DNA of 64,000 bases from Muricoccus harenae (GTDB lineage: Bacteria; Pseudomonadota; Alphaproteobacteria; Acetobacterales; Acetobacteraceae), in the NCBI RefSeq assembly GCF_009848505.1, contig NZ_WWDL01000001.1, positions 248,001 through 312,000 of the forward strand, given 5' to 3'. Within the stretch, counting starts at the first letter, position 1. The number at the start of each line of letters is the position of its first letter. The position numbers and the translations under genes are program-made. The notes beneath the pieces were generated by a model. It made no database searches, was not told the DNA's origin, and was given only the letters and a program-made list of their open reading frames with translations. Shown here piece by piece: positions 25,643 to 34,215 of the stretch.

Positions 25643-26242
25643 TCAGGCTCCGTGATCTGGAGACAGGGAGGAAGGCGCGAAGGGCCGCAGGAGGCGGTCA
25701 ATGTCGAGCACGGCGAGGATCGTTTCCGCTTCCGGAAGCCGAGCATGAAAGGCGACGGCCCCGCCGGGGCTCGGCGGCGTGCGTTCCGGCGGCAGGGGCA
25801 GCGGCGCCTGGGCCCCGAGCGCGCGGCCTACCCGAAGCGCGAAGCGGCGCGCACCTGTGGCGGATCTCGGATCGCGTCGCAGCAGCACGTCATGGCCGCC
25901 CGACGGGCCCTCCTCCGCCCCGAGGGGCGTGAGGCCGAGCAGGGCGGCGAGGTCCAGCACCGCATGCAGCCGCCCCGCGCGGGCACGCAGGCCGAGGACC
26001 GCAGGAGGGCTGCCGGGCAGGGGATAGGGCGGTTCGGCTGGCAGCACCTCGGCCACCCGCAGCAGGTCCAGCCCGAAGGTCTCGCCGCCCGCCGCCAGCA
26101 GCAGGACGGGCGCCATGGGCAGGGCCGTGGCCGTGACGCCGCGGCGGGCTAGGCGCTCGGCGCGCTCCTCCAGCAGCCGCGCTGCCCGGGTCTCGTCGAG
26201 CCCGTCCAGGAAGCCCGGATCCGGTAGGAAGCGCAGCGGCAT
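25643..26242 (-). CDS. cheW: CheW-type coupling protein (second)
   Basis: A 199-residue CheW-domain protein with an N-terminal extension of about 40 residues (FLDGLDETRAARLLEERAER), the form seen in Wsp/ACF-type second CheWs. The core reads VLLLAAGGETFGLDLLRVAE, then PPAVLGLRARAGRLHAVLDL and LDIDRLLRPF. It should link the receptor to CheA. Its ATG shares one base with the cheR stop (TGATG), and the receptor gene starts five bases later. Confidence 0.88.
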   Translation of the reverse strand: MPLRFLPDPGFLDGLDETRAARLLEERAERLARRGVTATALPMAPVLLLAAGGETFGLDLLRVAEVLPAEPPYPLPGSPPAVLGLRARAGRLHAVLDLAALLGLTPLGAEEGPSGGHDVLLRRDPRSATGARRFALRVGRALGAQAPLPLPPERTPPSPGGAVAFHARLPEAETILAVLDIDRLLRPFAPSSLSPDHGA

Positions 26243-27735
26243 CAGCGGGCGCCGCCCCGTTGGGCAAGGTGGAAGCGCGCCAGGCCGAGAAGGGTGTCAG
26301 CCGTCATTCCATCTCCCTCCTCCAGCAGCGTCGTGCCCGGCAGGGCACGGGCGAGCCGCGCCGCATTGGCGATGCACCGGCGCCCTGCCTCCGCCGCCCC
26401 TCGATCCAACAGCAACAATCCGAGCTGGTAGTGCGCCGCCACGAAGCCCTTGTCGAGGTAGAGGGCCCGGCGCAGCGCCGCCTCGGCCGCCGCTGGTTCA
26501 CCCAGCGCGCGCGACACGAGCCCGTCCAGGTGATGCAGCGCGGCCGTGGTCGGGTGGGCCTGCAGCGCATCGCGCAGCGTCTTCCGCGCCGCCGCCATCG
26601 CGCCCGAATCGGCCTGGGCGCGGGCGCGGTCCACCAGGGTGCGGAGATCGGGGGCCGGGTTCGGCGGGTCAGGCTCGGGCGGGGCGGCCTGCGGTGGGAT
26701 CGGGGAAGCTGCGCGTGGGAGCGGCAGCGTGGCGATCGGCGGGAGAACCGGGGCAGGCGCAGAGTAGGAACCGGGGCACCAGGGCGGGACCGCCATGTCC
26801 GGCGGCACCGCCTGGGCCGGAGGGGAGGCCGGGCACGCATCGCCCGGCGCTTCGGTGGACTTCCCGCTCTCCTGCACTGGCAGCATCGGCCGCCAGGCTG
26901 CGGTCCCGGGCAAGGCGATGGGCCGCAGGAATTGGTTGAAGCTCGGATCGGGCTCCGAATGCCCCAGCAGCAGCCATCCATCCGGCGCGAGCCGGTCCCC
27001 CAGCGCCCGGACCAGCCGCGGCGTTAGCTCACGGTCGAAATAGATCAGCACGTTACGGCACAGGATCAGGTCGAACTCGGTCATGCCGAGCGGCAGGCTG
27101 CCATCCAGCAGGCCAAGCAGATTCTGCCGCTCGAAGCGCACGGTGTTGCGGTGCTCGGGGCGCAACTGCCAGGCGGCGCCGCCCTCCACCGGCAGGAAGT
27201 TTCGCGCGCGCTCGGCCGGGGCCATGCCGCGCAATGCCCAGGGGCTGAACCGGGCCTGGCGCGCGGTGGTCAGCGCTGCCTCGCTGATATCCGTGCCGAG
27301 GATGGTGATGCTCCAGCTCCGGTGGTCCGCGCCCAACAGGTGCTGCAGCAGGATCGCCACCGAATAGGGTTCCGCCCCGGTGGAGCAGCCGGCGGACCAG
27401 ATCCGCAGCCGCCGCTGCCCGGCCCGGCGCGCGACGAGGCTTGGCAGGATGGTGTCCCGCAGCGCGTCGAACTGGCCGGCATCGCGAAAGAAGTAGGTCT
27501 CGCCGATCGTGATCTCGGATTCGAGGACGATCCACTCCTCCTCGCTACCCGCCAGGAGAGAGAGATAGCCCCTGCAGCTTCCCGCGCCCGTTGCCCGGAT
27601 GCGGCGCTGCACCCTCTCCCAGAGGGCGGCGTCCTTGTCCTCATAATAGGTATGGCCGGTGCGCTCGATGATCTGCCGCTTCAGATGCGGGAAGGCGGGA
27701 TCTGGCGCCGGATGTTCCGAGGGCGCGCCCTTCAT
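26242..27735 (-). CDS. cheR: CheR methyltransferase with C-terminal TPR
   Basis: A 497-residue protein. The N-terminal half is CheR: TYYEDKDAALWERVQRRIRA, SEITIGETYFFRDAGQF, SAM-binding RIWSAGCSTGAEPYSVA, LGTDISEAALTTAR, FDLILCRNVLIYFDRE and LLLGHSEPDPSFNQF. A Pro/Ala-rich linker (about 300-360) leads to tetratricopeptide-like helices (ALQAHPTTAALHHLDGLVSR; AALRRALYLDKGFVAAHYQL). TPR-tailed CheR is typical of WspC/FrzF-like systems. The ATG at 27735 overlaps the upstream cheW stop as ATGA, which settles the start. Confidence 0.93.
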   Translation of the reverse strand: MKGAPSEHPAPDPAFPHLKRQIIERTGHTYYEDKDAALWERVQRRIRATGAGSCRGYLSLLAGSEEEWIVLESEITIGETYFFRDAGQFDALRDTILPSLVARRAGQRRLRIWSAGCSTGAEPYSVAILLQHLLGADHRSWSITILGTDISEAALTTARQARFSPWALRGMAPAERARNFLPVEGGAAWQLRPEHRNTVRFERQNLLGLLDGSLPLGMTEFDLILCRNVLIYFDRELTPRLVRALGDRLAPDGWLLLGHSEPDPSFNQFLRPIALPGTAAWRPMLPVQESGKSTEAPGDACPASPPAQAVPPDMAVPPWCPGSYSAPAPVLPPIATLPLPRAASPIPPQAAPPEPDPPNPAPDLRTLVDRARAQADSGAMAAARKTLRDALQAHPTTAALHHLDGLVSRALGEPAAAEAALRRALYLDKGFVAAHYQLGLLLLDRGAAEAGRRCIANAARLARALPGTTLLEEGDGMTADTLLGLARFHLAQRGGAR

Positions 27736-28256
27736 GCCGCGTCGCCGGTGCCCCATCGCGCCAGCCGGCGCTGCGCCTGGCCGGAAAGTTCCTCGAGGAT
27801 CGCTGCCTCCTGCGCCAGGAGCAACCGCGCCGGATCGAGAAGATGCCGGCTGCCGCCCGGCCCCTCGACCTCGCCGGCGATGACGCCGCCAAGTGAGCGC
27901 TCCGCCTCCACCGGGCGAATGGGCAGGCCTTCCGGCACCACGTCCGCCACCCGGTCGACCAGCAGGGCGAGCTTGCCCTTACCTTCGGGCCGGTCGAGCA
28001 GGATCAGGTGGCGATAGGGATGCGGCGCCCCGGGCTCGCCGCCGAGCAGGAGGGCCAGCTCCACCACCGGCACGGCGGTGCCGCCGAGATTCAGGAAGCC
28101 GGCGAGGAGCTCCGGCAGGCCGGGCGGGGAATCCAGGCGCGGCAGGGGCAGCAGGGCGCGCACCGCCTCGCGCGGCAGGGCACAGGGCATGCCACCCATG
28201 GCGAAAAGCACCAGCGGGCCAGCGGCAGGGGCTGGCGGTTCAAGCGGCGTGGCCAT
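27732..28256 (-). CDS. cheW: CheW-type coupling protein (first gene of operon)
   Basis: A 174-residue CheW. Core signatures: LVLFAMGGMPCALPREAVRA, LPELLAGFLNLGGTAVPVVE, LILLDRPEGKGKLALLVDRV and VADVVPEGLPIRPVE. A C-terminal tail of about 35 residues (LSGQAQRRLARWGTGDAA) extends beyond the domain. AGGAGG four bases before the ATG is the strongest ribosome site in the operon, fitting its place as the first gene. The promoter should lie in 28257-28383, where I do not see a clear consensus. Confidence 0.9.
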   Translation of the reverse strand: MATPLEPPAPAAGPLVLFAMGGMPCALPREAVRALLPLPRLDSPPGLPELLAGFLNLGGTAVPVVELALLLGGEPGAPHPYRHLILLDRPEGKGKLALLVDRVADVVPEGLPIRPVEAERSLGGVIAGEVEGPGGSRHLLDPARLLLAQEAAILEELSGQAQRRLARWGTGDAA

Positions 28257-28383
28257 CGATCCTCCTGCCCGTCACTGGCCTCGCTCCCGGGATAGCGAAG
28301 GGCCGAGATCGGTAACACGCGGTCGCCGGAGCGGACAGGAGCAAGGCCGGGTGGCCCTCGCCGAGGACGAACCGGCGAGCCGG

Positions 28384-29142
28384 TTAGGTCCCGCGGCCGC
28401 GCCGGCCGGAGGAGCGCGGTGTGGAGGCGGACGGTAGCGGCTCGGCGCCCGACGGGCGGCCCGCATCGAAGCCGAGGAAGCCGATTTCGGGACGCGGCGC
28501 CCCTCCATCGCCCGCGAAGAGATTGGCGCGGGTGGGAAGGGCGGGGGCAGGGGCGGCCGCGCGGCCGCCCGGCGGTGGCTCGTTCAACGCGCCGGAGATG
28601 CGGCTCGGGCGCTCATCCTGCGGCAGGCGGCCGGTTTCCAGGCTGGAGGGTTCCTCCGGCAAGCGGGCGGCGGAGGGGGCGTCCAGGCTGCCGCCGGTGC
28701 CGGGGCCGCCACGGCCCCGCCGCGCCGACGCGGGTTCGGCCGGAGCCTGGGTCGGGCCGCTGCCGGAGGAGCCGCGCGCCGAGAGGAGATAGAAGACGAT
28801 CTCATTGCGGCCCTGGTCCACGGCGGCGTCCACCGGGGTCAGGCCGAGCTGGTTGCGGGCGTTCAGGTCCGCGCCCCGCGCCATGGCCTCGCGCGCGGCG
28901 CCGAGGTCGCCGCGGTTGATGGCGTCGAACAAGGCGGCGCTGGGCGGAAGGTTCGCGCCGGGCGTTTCGGCCGGAATCGGCTCCACCTGCCGCCGGCCGG
29001 CCAGACCGGGCAGCGCCGCCGGCGGCGGCCGGCCGGCCGAGGGGGCAGTCGGCAATGGCGCGCTCCGTCCGACCCCCTGGGCGAGGACGGGAGCAGCCAG
29101 CAGGGTGCCGGCCAGGACGAGGAGGGGGGTGAGGCGGCGCAT
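28384..29142 (-). CDS. Exported ankyrin-repeat protein
   Basis: A 252-residue protein. The ATG at 29142 gives MRRLTPLLVLAGTLLAAPVL and an AQ cleavage site, a good signal peptide. Residues 70-125 contain about two ankyrin-type units (ALFDAINRGDLGAAREAMAR, GADLNARNQLGLTPVDAAVD, QGRNEIVFYLLSARG). The remaining C-terminal half is Pro/Gly/Arg-rich and probably disordered. Periplasmic ankyrin proteins with few repeats are common in Acetobacteraceae; partner unknown. The same-strand neighbour upstream starts as a lipoprotein. Confidence 0.78.
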   Translation of the reverse strand: MRRLTPLLVLAGTLLAAPVLAQGVGRSAPLPTAPSAGRPPPAALPGLAGRRQVEPIPAETPGANLPPSAALFDAINRGDLGAAREAMARGADLNARNQLGLTPVDAAVDQGRNEIVFYLLSARGSSGSGPTQAPAEPASARRGRGGPGTGGSLDAPSAARLPEEPSSLETGRLPQDERPSRISGALNEPPPGGRAAAPAPALPTRANLFAGDGGAPRPEIGFLGFDAGRPSGAEPLPSASTPRSSGRRGRGT

Positions 29143-29213
29143 GGCGCCATGGCTATAGCCGCCCGGGGCCGCCGCGGCCACTCCCCGATGCGGCGGGGCC
29201 GGGTAGAGCCTTC

Positions 29214-29585
29214 TCAGCCGCAGCCCTGGCCGCGATAGGTGTAGCTCGCGACCCGGCCGTCCCGCAGGGCGAAGGTCACGTCGCATTGCACTGGGGCGTA
29301 GGTTGTGTAGCCCAGGCCGAAGCCGCCGTAATAGCCGCGCCCATAGGGGCCGATCGGCGCCCCGGCGAAGCCGCCCGGCAGGGCGATCGTCCGCTGCTCC
29401 TCGTATTGCAGGAATTTCTGGCCGCCGGTTTCGTAGTTCCGGGTCGGCACGCCCAGGGCTGTCACCAGTTCGAGCTCGGTTCGCCCGACATAGCTGGCGA
29501 GCCGGTCGTCGATCGTGGGGCCGACGGCGCAGGCCGAGAGGGCCAGGACAGGGAGGAGAGGAAGGACGGGAAAGATGCGGGACAT
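29214..29585 (-). CDS. Putative lipoprotein, SmpA-like motif region
   Basis: A 123-residue lipoprotein. From the ATG at 29585: MSRIFPVLPLLPVLALSACA, with Cys in a lipobox. The domain begins DDRLASYVGRTELELVTALG and VPTRNYETGGQKFLQYEE, which resembles the small BamE/SmpA-type fold where a helix-turn-strand follows a GxxxxxVxxxLGxP pattern. A Gly/Tyr-rich insert (YGRGYYGGFGLGYTTYAP) follows, then CDVTFALRDGRVASYTYRGQGC with two cysteines. A GTG at 29639 overlaps the hydroxylase stop and is an alternative, coupled start. Family is not certain. Confidence 0.7.
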   Translation of the reverse strand: MSRIFPVLPLLPVLALSACAVGPTIDDRLASYVGRTELELVTALGVPTRNYETGGQKFLQYEEQRTIALPGGFAGAPIGPYGRGYYGGFGLGYTTYAPVQCDVTFALRDGRVASYTYRGQGCG

Positions 29586-29635
29586 GATCCGGATCTGGGG
29601 TGCCGCGCCAGCCGCGTGAAGACGCAAGGGCGGCC

Positions 29636-30331
29636 TCACGTTTCCGCCCAGCGGCGCAGCAGCGCGGCGCGGGATTTCGCCAGCAGGTCAAAGGCGCGCG
29701 ACTTGCCTTCCCGCGCGAAAACGTCCCGCCGGGCGGTGTCCAGGTCGAACAGAATTTCCCGCGCCGCCGGGTCCCGCACCAGGCTCTGCGCCCAGGTCAC
29801 TGCCACCAGCCGCTTCCCGCGCGTGACGGGGGCGACGCGGTGCAGGGTGCCGGCGGGATAGGCCACCGCCTCCCCGGCGCCGAGGCGCACCGCCATCTCG
29901 CCGGCACTGGTCTCGATCACCAGCTCGCCGCCGTCATAGCTGGCGGGGTCCGAGAGAAAGATCGTGACCGCGATGTCGCCCCTGAGCGGCGCCTCGCCGC
30001 GTGGGTCGGAGGGGGCGCCGCCGCCCATCAGCGCATCGTCCACATGGGTGCCGTAGGTCCTGCCCGGCGCGTAGCGGGCGAAGAGAAAGGGGCGGATCCG
30101 GCGCGGCAGCGCGGCGGCGCGGAACACCTCGTTCGTCTCCAGCGCGGCGGCGGCGATCTCCCCGGCCTCGCGCGTCAGCGGGTCCAGCGGGTCAGCCTGC
30201 TCATTGTCCTTCACGCCGCGGGCATGCCAGCCGGCGGTCGCGGCGCCATCGCCGAAGTGGCAGCGGGCCAGCAGGGACCGCAACTTGCCGAGGGTCTCGG
30301 GTGGAAGCACATTGGGGATGCAAACGATCAT
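29636..30331 (-). CDS. piuC: Fe(II)/2-oxoglutarate PKHD-type hydroxylase (PiuC/YbiX family)
   Basis: A 231-residue cytoplasmic dioxygenase. The iron ligands are the HxD of YGTHVDDALMG and the His of GTLHRVAPVTRGKR, whose Arg binds 2-oxoglutarate. The flanks (FLFARYAPGRTYGTHVDDAL; VTIFLSDPASYDGGELVIE; VAVTWAQSLVRDPAAREILF) match the PiuC/YbiX group, often encoded near TonB siderophore receptors and iron-regulated. No receptor gene is adjacent here. The ATG at 30331 lies close to the divergent plus-strand gene at 30361, so the intergenic region is only 29 bases. Confidence 0.9.
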   Translation of the reverse strand: MIVCIPNVLPPETLGKLRSLLARCHFGDGAATAGWHARGVKDNEQADPLDPLTREAGEIAAAALETNEVFRAAALPRRIRPFLFARYAPGRTYGTHVDDALMGGGAPSDPRGEAPLRGDIAVTIFLSDPASYDGGELVIETSAGEMAVRLGAGEAVAYPAGTLHRVAPVTRGKRLVAVTWAQSLVRDPAAREILFDLDTARRDVFAREGKSRAFDLLAKSRAALLRRWAET

Positions 30332-30360
30332 CGCTCGCAGCCTGCCAGGAGAGAATACCG

Positions 30361-31464
30361 ATGGGGAGTGGTCCGGTGCGTTTTGGCCCGCTGCGGCTTT
30401 GGGTCGGAGTCGGGGCCTTCGCCCTGGCAGGCGCCCCTTTGCCCCCGGCGGCGGCCCAGGCCCCCACTTCGGCTGAGTCGCGGGCTGCTCCGGCCATTCC
30501 GGCGGAGGCGATTCCCGCCCCCGAGCCGCCGCCCGCCGACCTGCCCGTGATGTTCCCCAATGCCGCGCCAGCCGCTGCCCCCGCCCCTGCCGCGCCGGAC
30601 CAGGCAGCGCCCGCCGTCGCTGCACCTGGCCCGGCCGCCCCTGCCCCCGCCCAGCCGCAACCCGCGCCAGCCGTGACGCAGCCGGCCGTGGCTCCCGCCG
30701 CCCCATCTCCTGTGCACGCCGCGCCGTCCCATGCGGGTCATGGTGCCATGGCGGGACAGGGCGGCGAGGGGGGTGAAGGTGGCGAAGGCGGGGAGGGCGC
30801 CGTCCTCTTCGGCGCATCGCCCGATGTCGCCTATGCGGGGCGGCTGATGCTCATCCGCGGCCATCTCGCCATCGGCATGGAGCTGGCGCGGGCCGGCGCA
30901 TGGGATGATGCGGTGGTGCATTTCCTCCACCCGAAGGAGGAGATCTACGACGAGCTTCGCCCCGAGCTCCGCCGCCGCCGAGCGCAGGGCTTCGCCACCA
31001 CGCTCGACACGCTGGCGGCGCGGGTGCGCACCAAGCGCGGCGGGCGCGGGTTGGAATCGGACTACCGCCAGGTTCTGGCGGCGGTGGACCGCGCCTGGAC
31101 GGCCGGCCTGCCCGTGCGCGTCCGCACTTCCCCCGCCTTCGTCGCCGAGGTCGCGGCCCGCGCCATGCGTTCCGCCGCCGCCGAATACGAGGCGGCGATC
31201 GAGGAAGGCCGCTTCGCCAATGTGGTGGAGTACCAGGATGGCCGCGGTTTCCTGCTCGAAACCGATGCGCTGCTGAACCGCAATGCCGCCGCGCTGCGCG
31301 CCGCCCCGGGCGGTGCCGCGGCCTGGAACGAGGCGCAATCCGCCATGTCCGCGCTGCGCCCCGTCTGGCCGACCCCGCGCCCGCCCGAGGCTCCGGTGCT
31401 CGGCATCACCGAAGTGATCGCCGCCGTATCGCGCTTCGAGCGTGCGGCCGTCGCCTGGCGGTGA
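30361..31464 (+). CDS. Unknown exported protein coupled to the peroxidase-cupredoxin gene
   Basis: A 367-residue protein with AGGAG upstream of the ATG. A signal sequence (LRLWVGVGAFALAGAPLPPA, ending AAAQA) is followed by about 90 residues of Ala/Pro low complexity, a His cluster (HAAPSHAGHGAMAGQ), and a Gly-Glu-Gly run (residues about 133-146). The helical C-terminal 220 residues begin YAGRLMLIRGHLAIGMELAR and contain VVHFLHPKEEIYDEL. Conserved-looking His and Glu residues there could bind metal, but I recognise no family. The stop overlaps the di-haem peroxidase start as GTGA, so the two probably work together in the periplasm. Confidence 0.72.
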   Translation: MGSGPVRFGPLRLWVGVGAFALAGAPLPPAAAQAPTSAESRAAPAIPAEAIPAPEPPPADLPVMFPNAAPAAAPAPAAPDQAAPAVAAPGPAAPAPAQPQPAPAVTQPAVAPAAPSPVHAAPSHAGHGAMAGQGGEGGEGGEGGEGAVLFGASPDVAYAGRLMLIRGHLAIGMELARAGAWDDAVVHFLHPKEEIYDELRPELRRRRAQGFATTLDTLAARVRTKRGGRGLESDYRQVLAAVDRAWTAGLPVRVRTSPAFVAEVAARAMRSAAAEYEAAIEEGRFANVVEYQDGRGFLLETDALLNRNAAALRAAPGGAAAWNEAQSAMSALRPVWPTPRPPEAPVLGITEVIAAVSRFERAAVAWR

Positions 31465-32834
31465 CCCGCCGCGCCCTGGATGCGCTGCTGGCGGGGGCGC
31501 TGCTCCTGCTTTCGGCGGCGAGTCTCGGGGCACTGGTTTCCCCGGCGGGCTCGGCGGATCCCGGCTCGGCGGCGGAGGATGCGGTTCTGCGCGCCGCCTA
31601 TCGCCGCCCCGCCGGGCCGCCGCCCACCCCCGCCGACAACCCGACCACGGCGGAGAAGGCGCAGCTTGGCCGGCGGCTTTTCTTTGATCCGTCGCTCTCG
31701 GCCTCCGGCACCATGTCCTGCGCCACCTGCCACGAGCCGGCGCGGGGTTTCACCGATGGGCGGAAGCTCGCGCGCGGCAATGACGGACGGGACCTGCGCC
31801 GCCGCGCGCCCACGCTGTGGAACCTGGCCTGGGCGCCCTTCCTCTTCTGGGACGGGCGTGCCGAGGGGCTGGAGGCCCAGGCCGAGGCCCCTATCGAGGC
31901 GCATGAGGAAATGGGCCAACCGCTCGATGCGCTAGTCGGGCGGATGGGCGCGGATGCAGGCTGGCGCGCCACCTTCGCCACCGCCTTCCCCGGCGAGGCG
32001 CAGCCGGTGACGCGGGAGAACCTCGTCCGCGCGCTGGCCTCCTGGGAACGCACGCTGGTCTCCCCGCGCACGCGCTTCGACGCCTGGGTGGAGGGCGACG
32101 GTTCCGCGCTGACCGCGCAGGAGCGGCGCGGCCTGTCACTGTTCCACGGCACCGCCGGCTGCGCGAATTGCCACGAGGGCTGGGCCTTCACGGACTACGC
32201 CTTCTACGACATCGGCCTGCCCGCCCGCCCCAGCGCCTCCCCCGATCTCGGCCGCGGCCCGGTGCTGGGGCTGGAGCGCGCGGACCATGCCTTCAAGACG
32301 CCGAGCCTGCGGGAGGCGATGCGCCGCGCGCCCTATATGCATGACGGCTCGCTGCCGGATCTCGACGCCGTGCTGGATCATTATGCGCATGGGATCGAGC
32401 CGCGCCCGGACCTGCCGCCGGAGCTGCCGCGCAAGCTGACGCTGGATGCGGCACAGCGCGCCGAGCTGATCGCCTTCCTTGCCACCCTCACCAGCCCGCC
32501 CGATGCGCCGCTGCCGGAGATGGCGATGCCGCCTGCCGCGACGCCCGTGGCCGTTGCAGCCCTGGCGCCCGTTGCGCGTGCCCGCGTCTCCCAGCGGAAC
32601 CGGCAGTTTGCGCCGCTGCGCGCGGCGCTGAGTTCGGGCGGGGTGCTGGAGATCGTCAACGACGACAACACGGCGCACAACATCCGGATCGATTCGCCGG
32701 AGCTGCGGCTGAACAGCGGCATCCAGGACCCGGGGCAGACGGTGAGCTGGCGGATGACGAAGCCGGGGCGCTTCGTGGCCTTTTGCGGGATTCATCCGCG
32801 GATGCGGCTTGAAGTCACGGTGGCCGCGCCGTGA
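31461..32834 (+). CDS. Di-haem cytochrome c peroxidase fused to a cupredoxin domain
   Basis: A 457-residue periplasmic protein. A signal/anchor helix (LLAGALLLLSAASLGALV) is followed by two c-haem sites, CATCH at 87-91 and CANCH at 234-238, in a MauG/bacterial cytochrome c peroxidase fold (LGRRLFFDPSLS; TPSLREAMRRAPYMHDGSL). After a Pro/Ala linker (about 345-375), residues 380-457 form a small blue-copper-like domain with the ligand set His406 (NTAHNIRI), Cys442, His445 and Met448 (FCGIHPRM). A peroxidase with its own copper electron carrier is unusual. GTG start inside the stop of the preceding gene. Confidence 0.9.
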   Translation: MTRRALDALLAGALLLLSAASLGALVSPAGSADPGSAAEDAVLRAAYRRPAGPPPTPADNPTTAEKAQLGRRLFFDPSLSASGTMSCATCHEPARGFTDGRKLARGNDGRDLRRRAPTLWNLAWAPFLFWDGRAEGLEAQAEAPIEAHEEMGQPLDALVGRMGADAGWRATFATAFPGEAQPVTRENLVRALASWERTLVSPRTRFDAWVEGDGSALTAQERRGLSLFHGTAGCANCHEGWAFTDYAFYDIGLPARPSASPDLGRGPVLGLERADHAFKTPSLREAMRRAPYMHDGSLPDLDAVLDHYAHGIEPRPDLPPELPRKLTLDAAQRAELIAFLATLTSPPDAPLPEMAMPPAATPVAVAALAPVARARVSQRNRQFAPLRAALSSGGVLEIVNDDNTAHNIRIDSPELRLNSGIQDPGQTVSWRMTKPGRFVAFCGIHPRMRLEVTVAAP

Positions 32835-32912
32835 GGAAGTAGGCGGGGGGAACTGGCGCGATGGCATGGGCTGGGCCAGCATCGTGCCGCCCACCGAACA
32901 GGACGCGCCGCC

Positions 32913-34193
32913 TTGCCTGATTCCGCCATTCTCGATCGCCTGCGCAACGCCGTGGACCGGAACTTCGAGGCCGAGACGAACTTCCTGGCCGAACTCGTCC
33001 GCTTCCCCAGCCTGCGCGGGCGCGAGGCGCCGTTGCAGGACTGGTTCGCGCGGCAGATGGCGCAGCGGGGCTATGCGGTGGACCGCTACACCCTCGCCGA
33101 CGTGCCGCTGGAGACGCATGAGAAGGCCGCGCCGATGGTGGATGTGGACCCTGCCGCCTCGGTCCAGGTCGTCGCCACCAAGCGCGCGAAGAATGCCGGC
33201 GGCCGCAGCCTAATCCTGCAAGGCCATATCGACGTTGTGCCGGAAGGCCCGACCGAGATGTGGACCCACCCGCCCTATGGCGGGGTGGTGCGCGACGGCT
33301 GGCTTTACGGCCGCGGCGCCAATGACATGAAGGCAGGAGTCGCCGCCATGGTCTTCGCCATGGATGCGCTGCGCGACGCAGGGCTGGTGCCGGCGGGCGA
33401 CATCCACCTCCAGACCGTGACGGAGGAGGAGAGCACCGGCAACGGCGCCCTTTCCACCCTGTTGCGCGGCTACCGCGCCGATGCCTGCCTCATCCCCGAG
33501 CCCACTGCCGGCACCATCACCCGCGCGCATACCGGCACGCTGTGGTTCCGCCTGCGCGTGCGCGGCGTGCCCGTGCATGTCGCGGTAGCGGATGCAGGCA
33601 CGAATGCCATCCTCTCAGCCATGCATCTGATCCGCGCCTTGCAGGACCACACCGTGGCGCTGAACGAACGCGCGAAATCAGATCCCTCCTTCGGTGCGGT
33701 GAAGAACCCGATCAAGTTCAACCCCGGCATCATCCGCGGCGGCGACTGGGCTTCCTCCACCCCCGCCTGGTGCGAGGTGGATTGTCGCATCGGCCTCACC
33801 CCTTCCATGGAGGTGGCGGAGGTGATGAAGGGCGTGGAGAAGGCGGTGGAAGCCGCGCGCGCGGGCGACGCCTTCCTGGCGAACAATCCGCCCGAGATCA
33901 CCTGGCACGGCTTTCAGGCCGATGGCTATGTGCTGGAGCCGGGCAGCGAGGCGGAGCGCCTGCTGGCCGAGGCGCACCGTTCGGCCTTCGGCGCGGAGAT
34001 GGAGGAGCGCCGCTCCACCGCCGTGAACGACACGCGCTATTACGGCCGATACTATGCCATGCCCGCGCTCTGCTACGGCCCGGGCGGTGAGGGCAACCAC
34101 GGCTTCGACGAGCGCACCAATCTCGATTTGCTGCGCAAGACCACGCTTTCGATGGCCGCCTTCATCGCCGATTGGTGCGGCGTGGAGGGCTGA
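32913..34193 (+). CDS. M20 family deacylase/peptidase (ArgE/DapE-like)
   Basis: A 426-residue zinc hydrolase. Metal-site motifs are LILQGHIDVVPEG (His, Asp), YGRGANDMKAGVAAMVFA (bridging Asp) and LQTVTEEESTGNGAL (catalytic Glu pair); GPGGEGNHGFDERTNLD supplies the last His. The dimerisation domain has RVRGVPVHVAVADAGTNAI. Length and layout match acetylornithine deacetylase/succinyl-diaminopimelate desuccinylase relatives, including the formylaminopyrimidine deformylase group. The start is TTG at 32913 with AGGA nine bases upstream. No neighbouring gene fixes the substrate. Confidence 0.88.
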   Translation: MPDSAILDRLRNAVDRNFEAETNFLAELVRFPSLRGREAPLQDWFARQMAQRGYAVDRYTLADVPLETHEKAAPMVDVDPAASVQVVATKRAKNAGGRSLILQGHIDVVPEGPTEMWTHPPYGGVVRDGWLYGRGANDMKAGVAAMVFAMDALRDAGLVPAGDIHLQTVTEEESTGNGALSTLLRGYRADACLIPEPTAGTITRAHTGTLWFRLRVRGVPVHVAVADAGTNAILSAMHLIRALQDHTVALNERAKSDPSFGAVKNPIKFNPGIIRGGDWASSTPAWCEVDCRIGLTPSMEVAEVMKGVEKAVEAARAGDAFLANNPPEITWHGFQADGYVLEPGSEAERLLAEAHRSAFGAEMEERRSTAVNDTRYYGRYYAMPALCYGPGGEGNHGFDERTNLDLLRKTTLSMAAFIADWCGVEG

Positions 34194-34215
34194 CGCGCTT
34201 CGCCTTCTCCGCGCC

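Noticed and set aside
30361-32834. EfeO/EfeB-type iron uptake operon
   Set aside because: Cupredoxin and helical His-containing domains recall EfeO, but no M75 HxxE motif, no EfeU permease and no DyP peroxidase are present.
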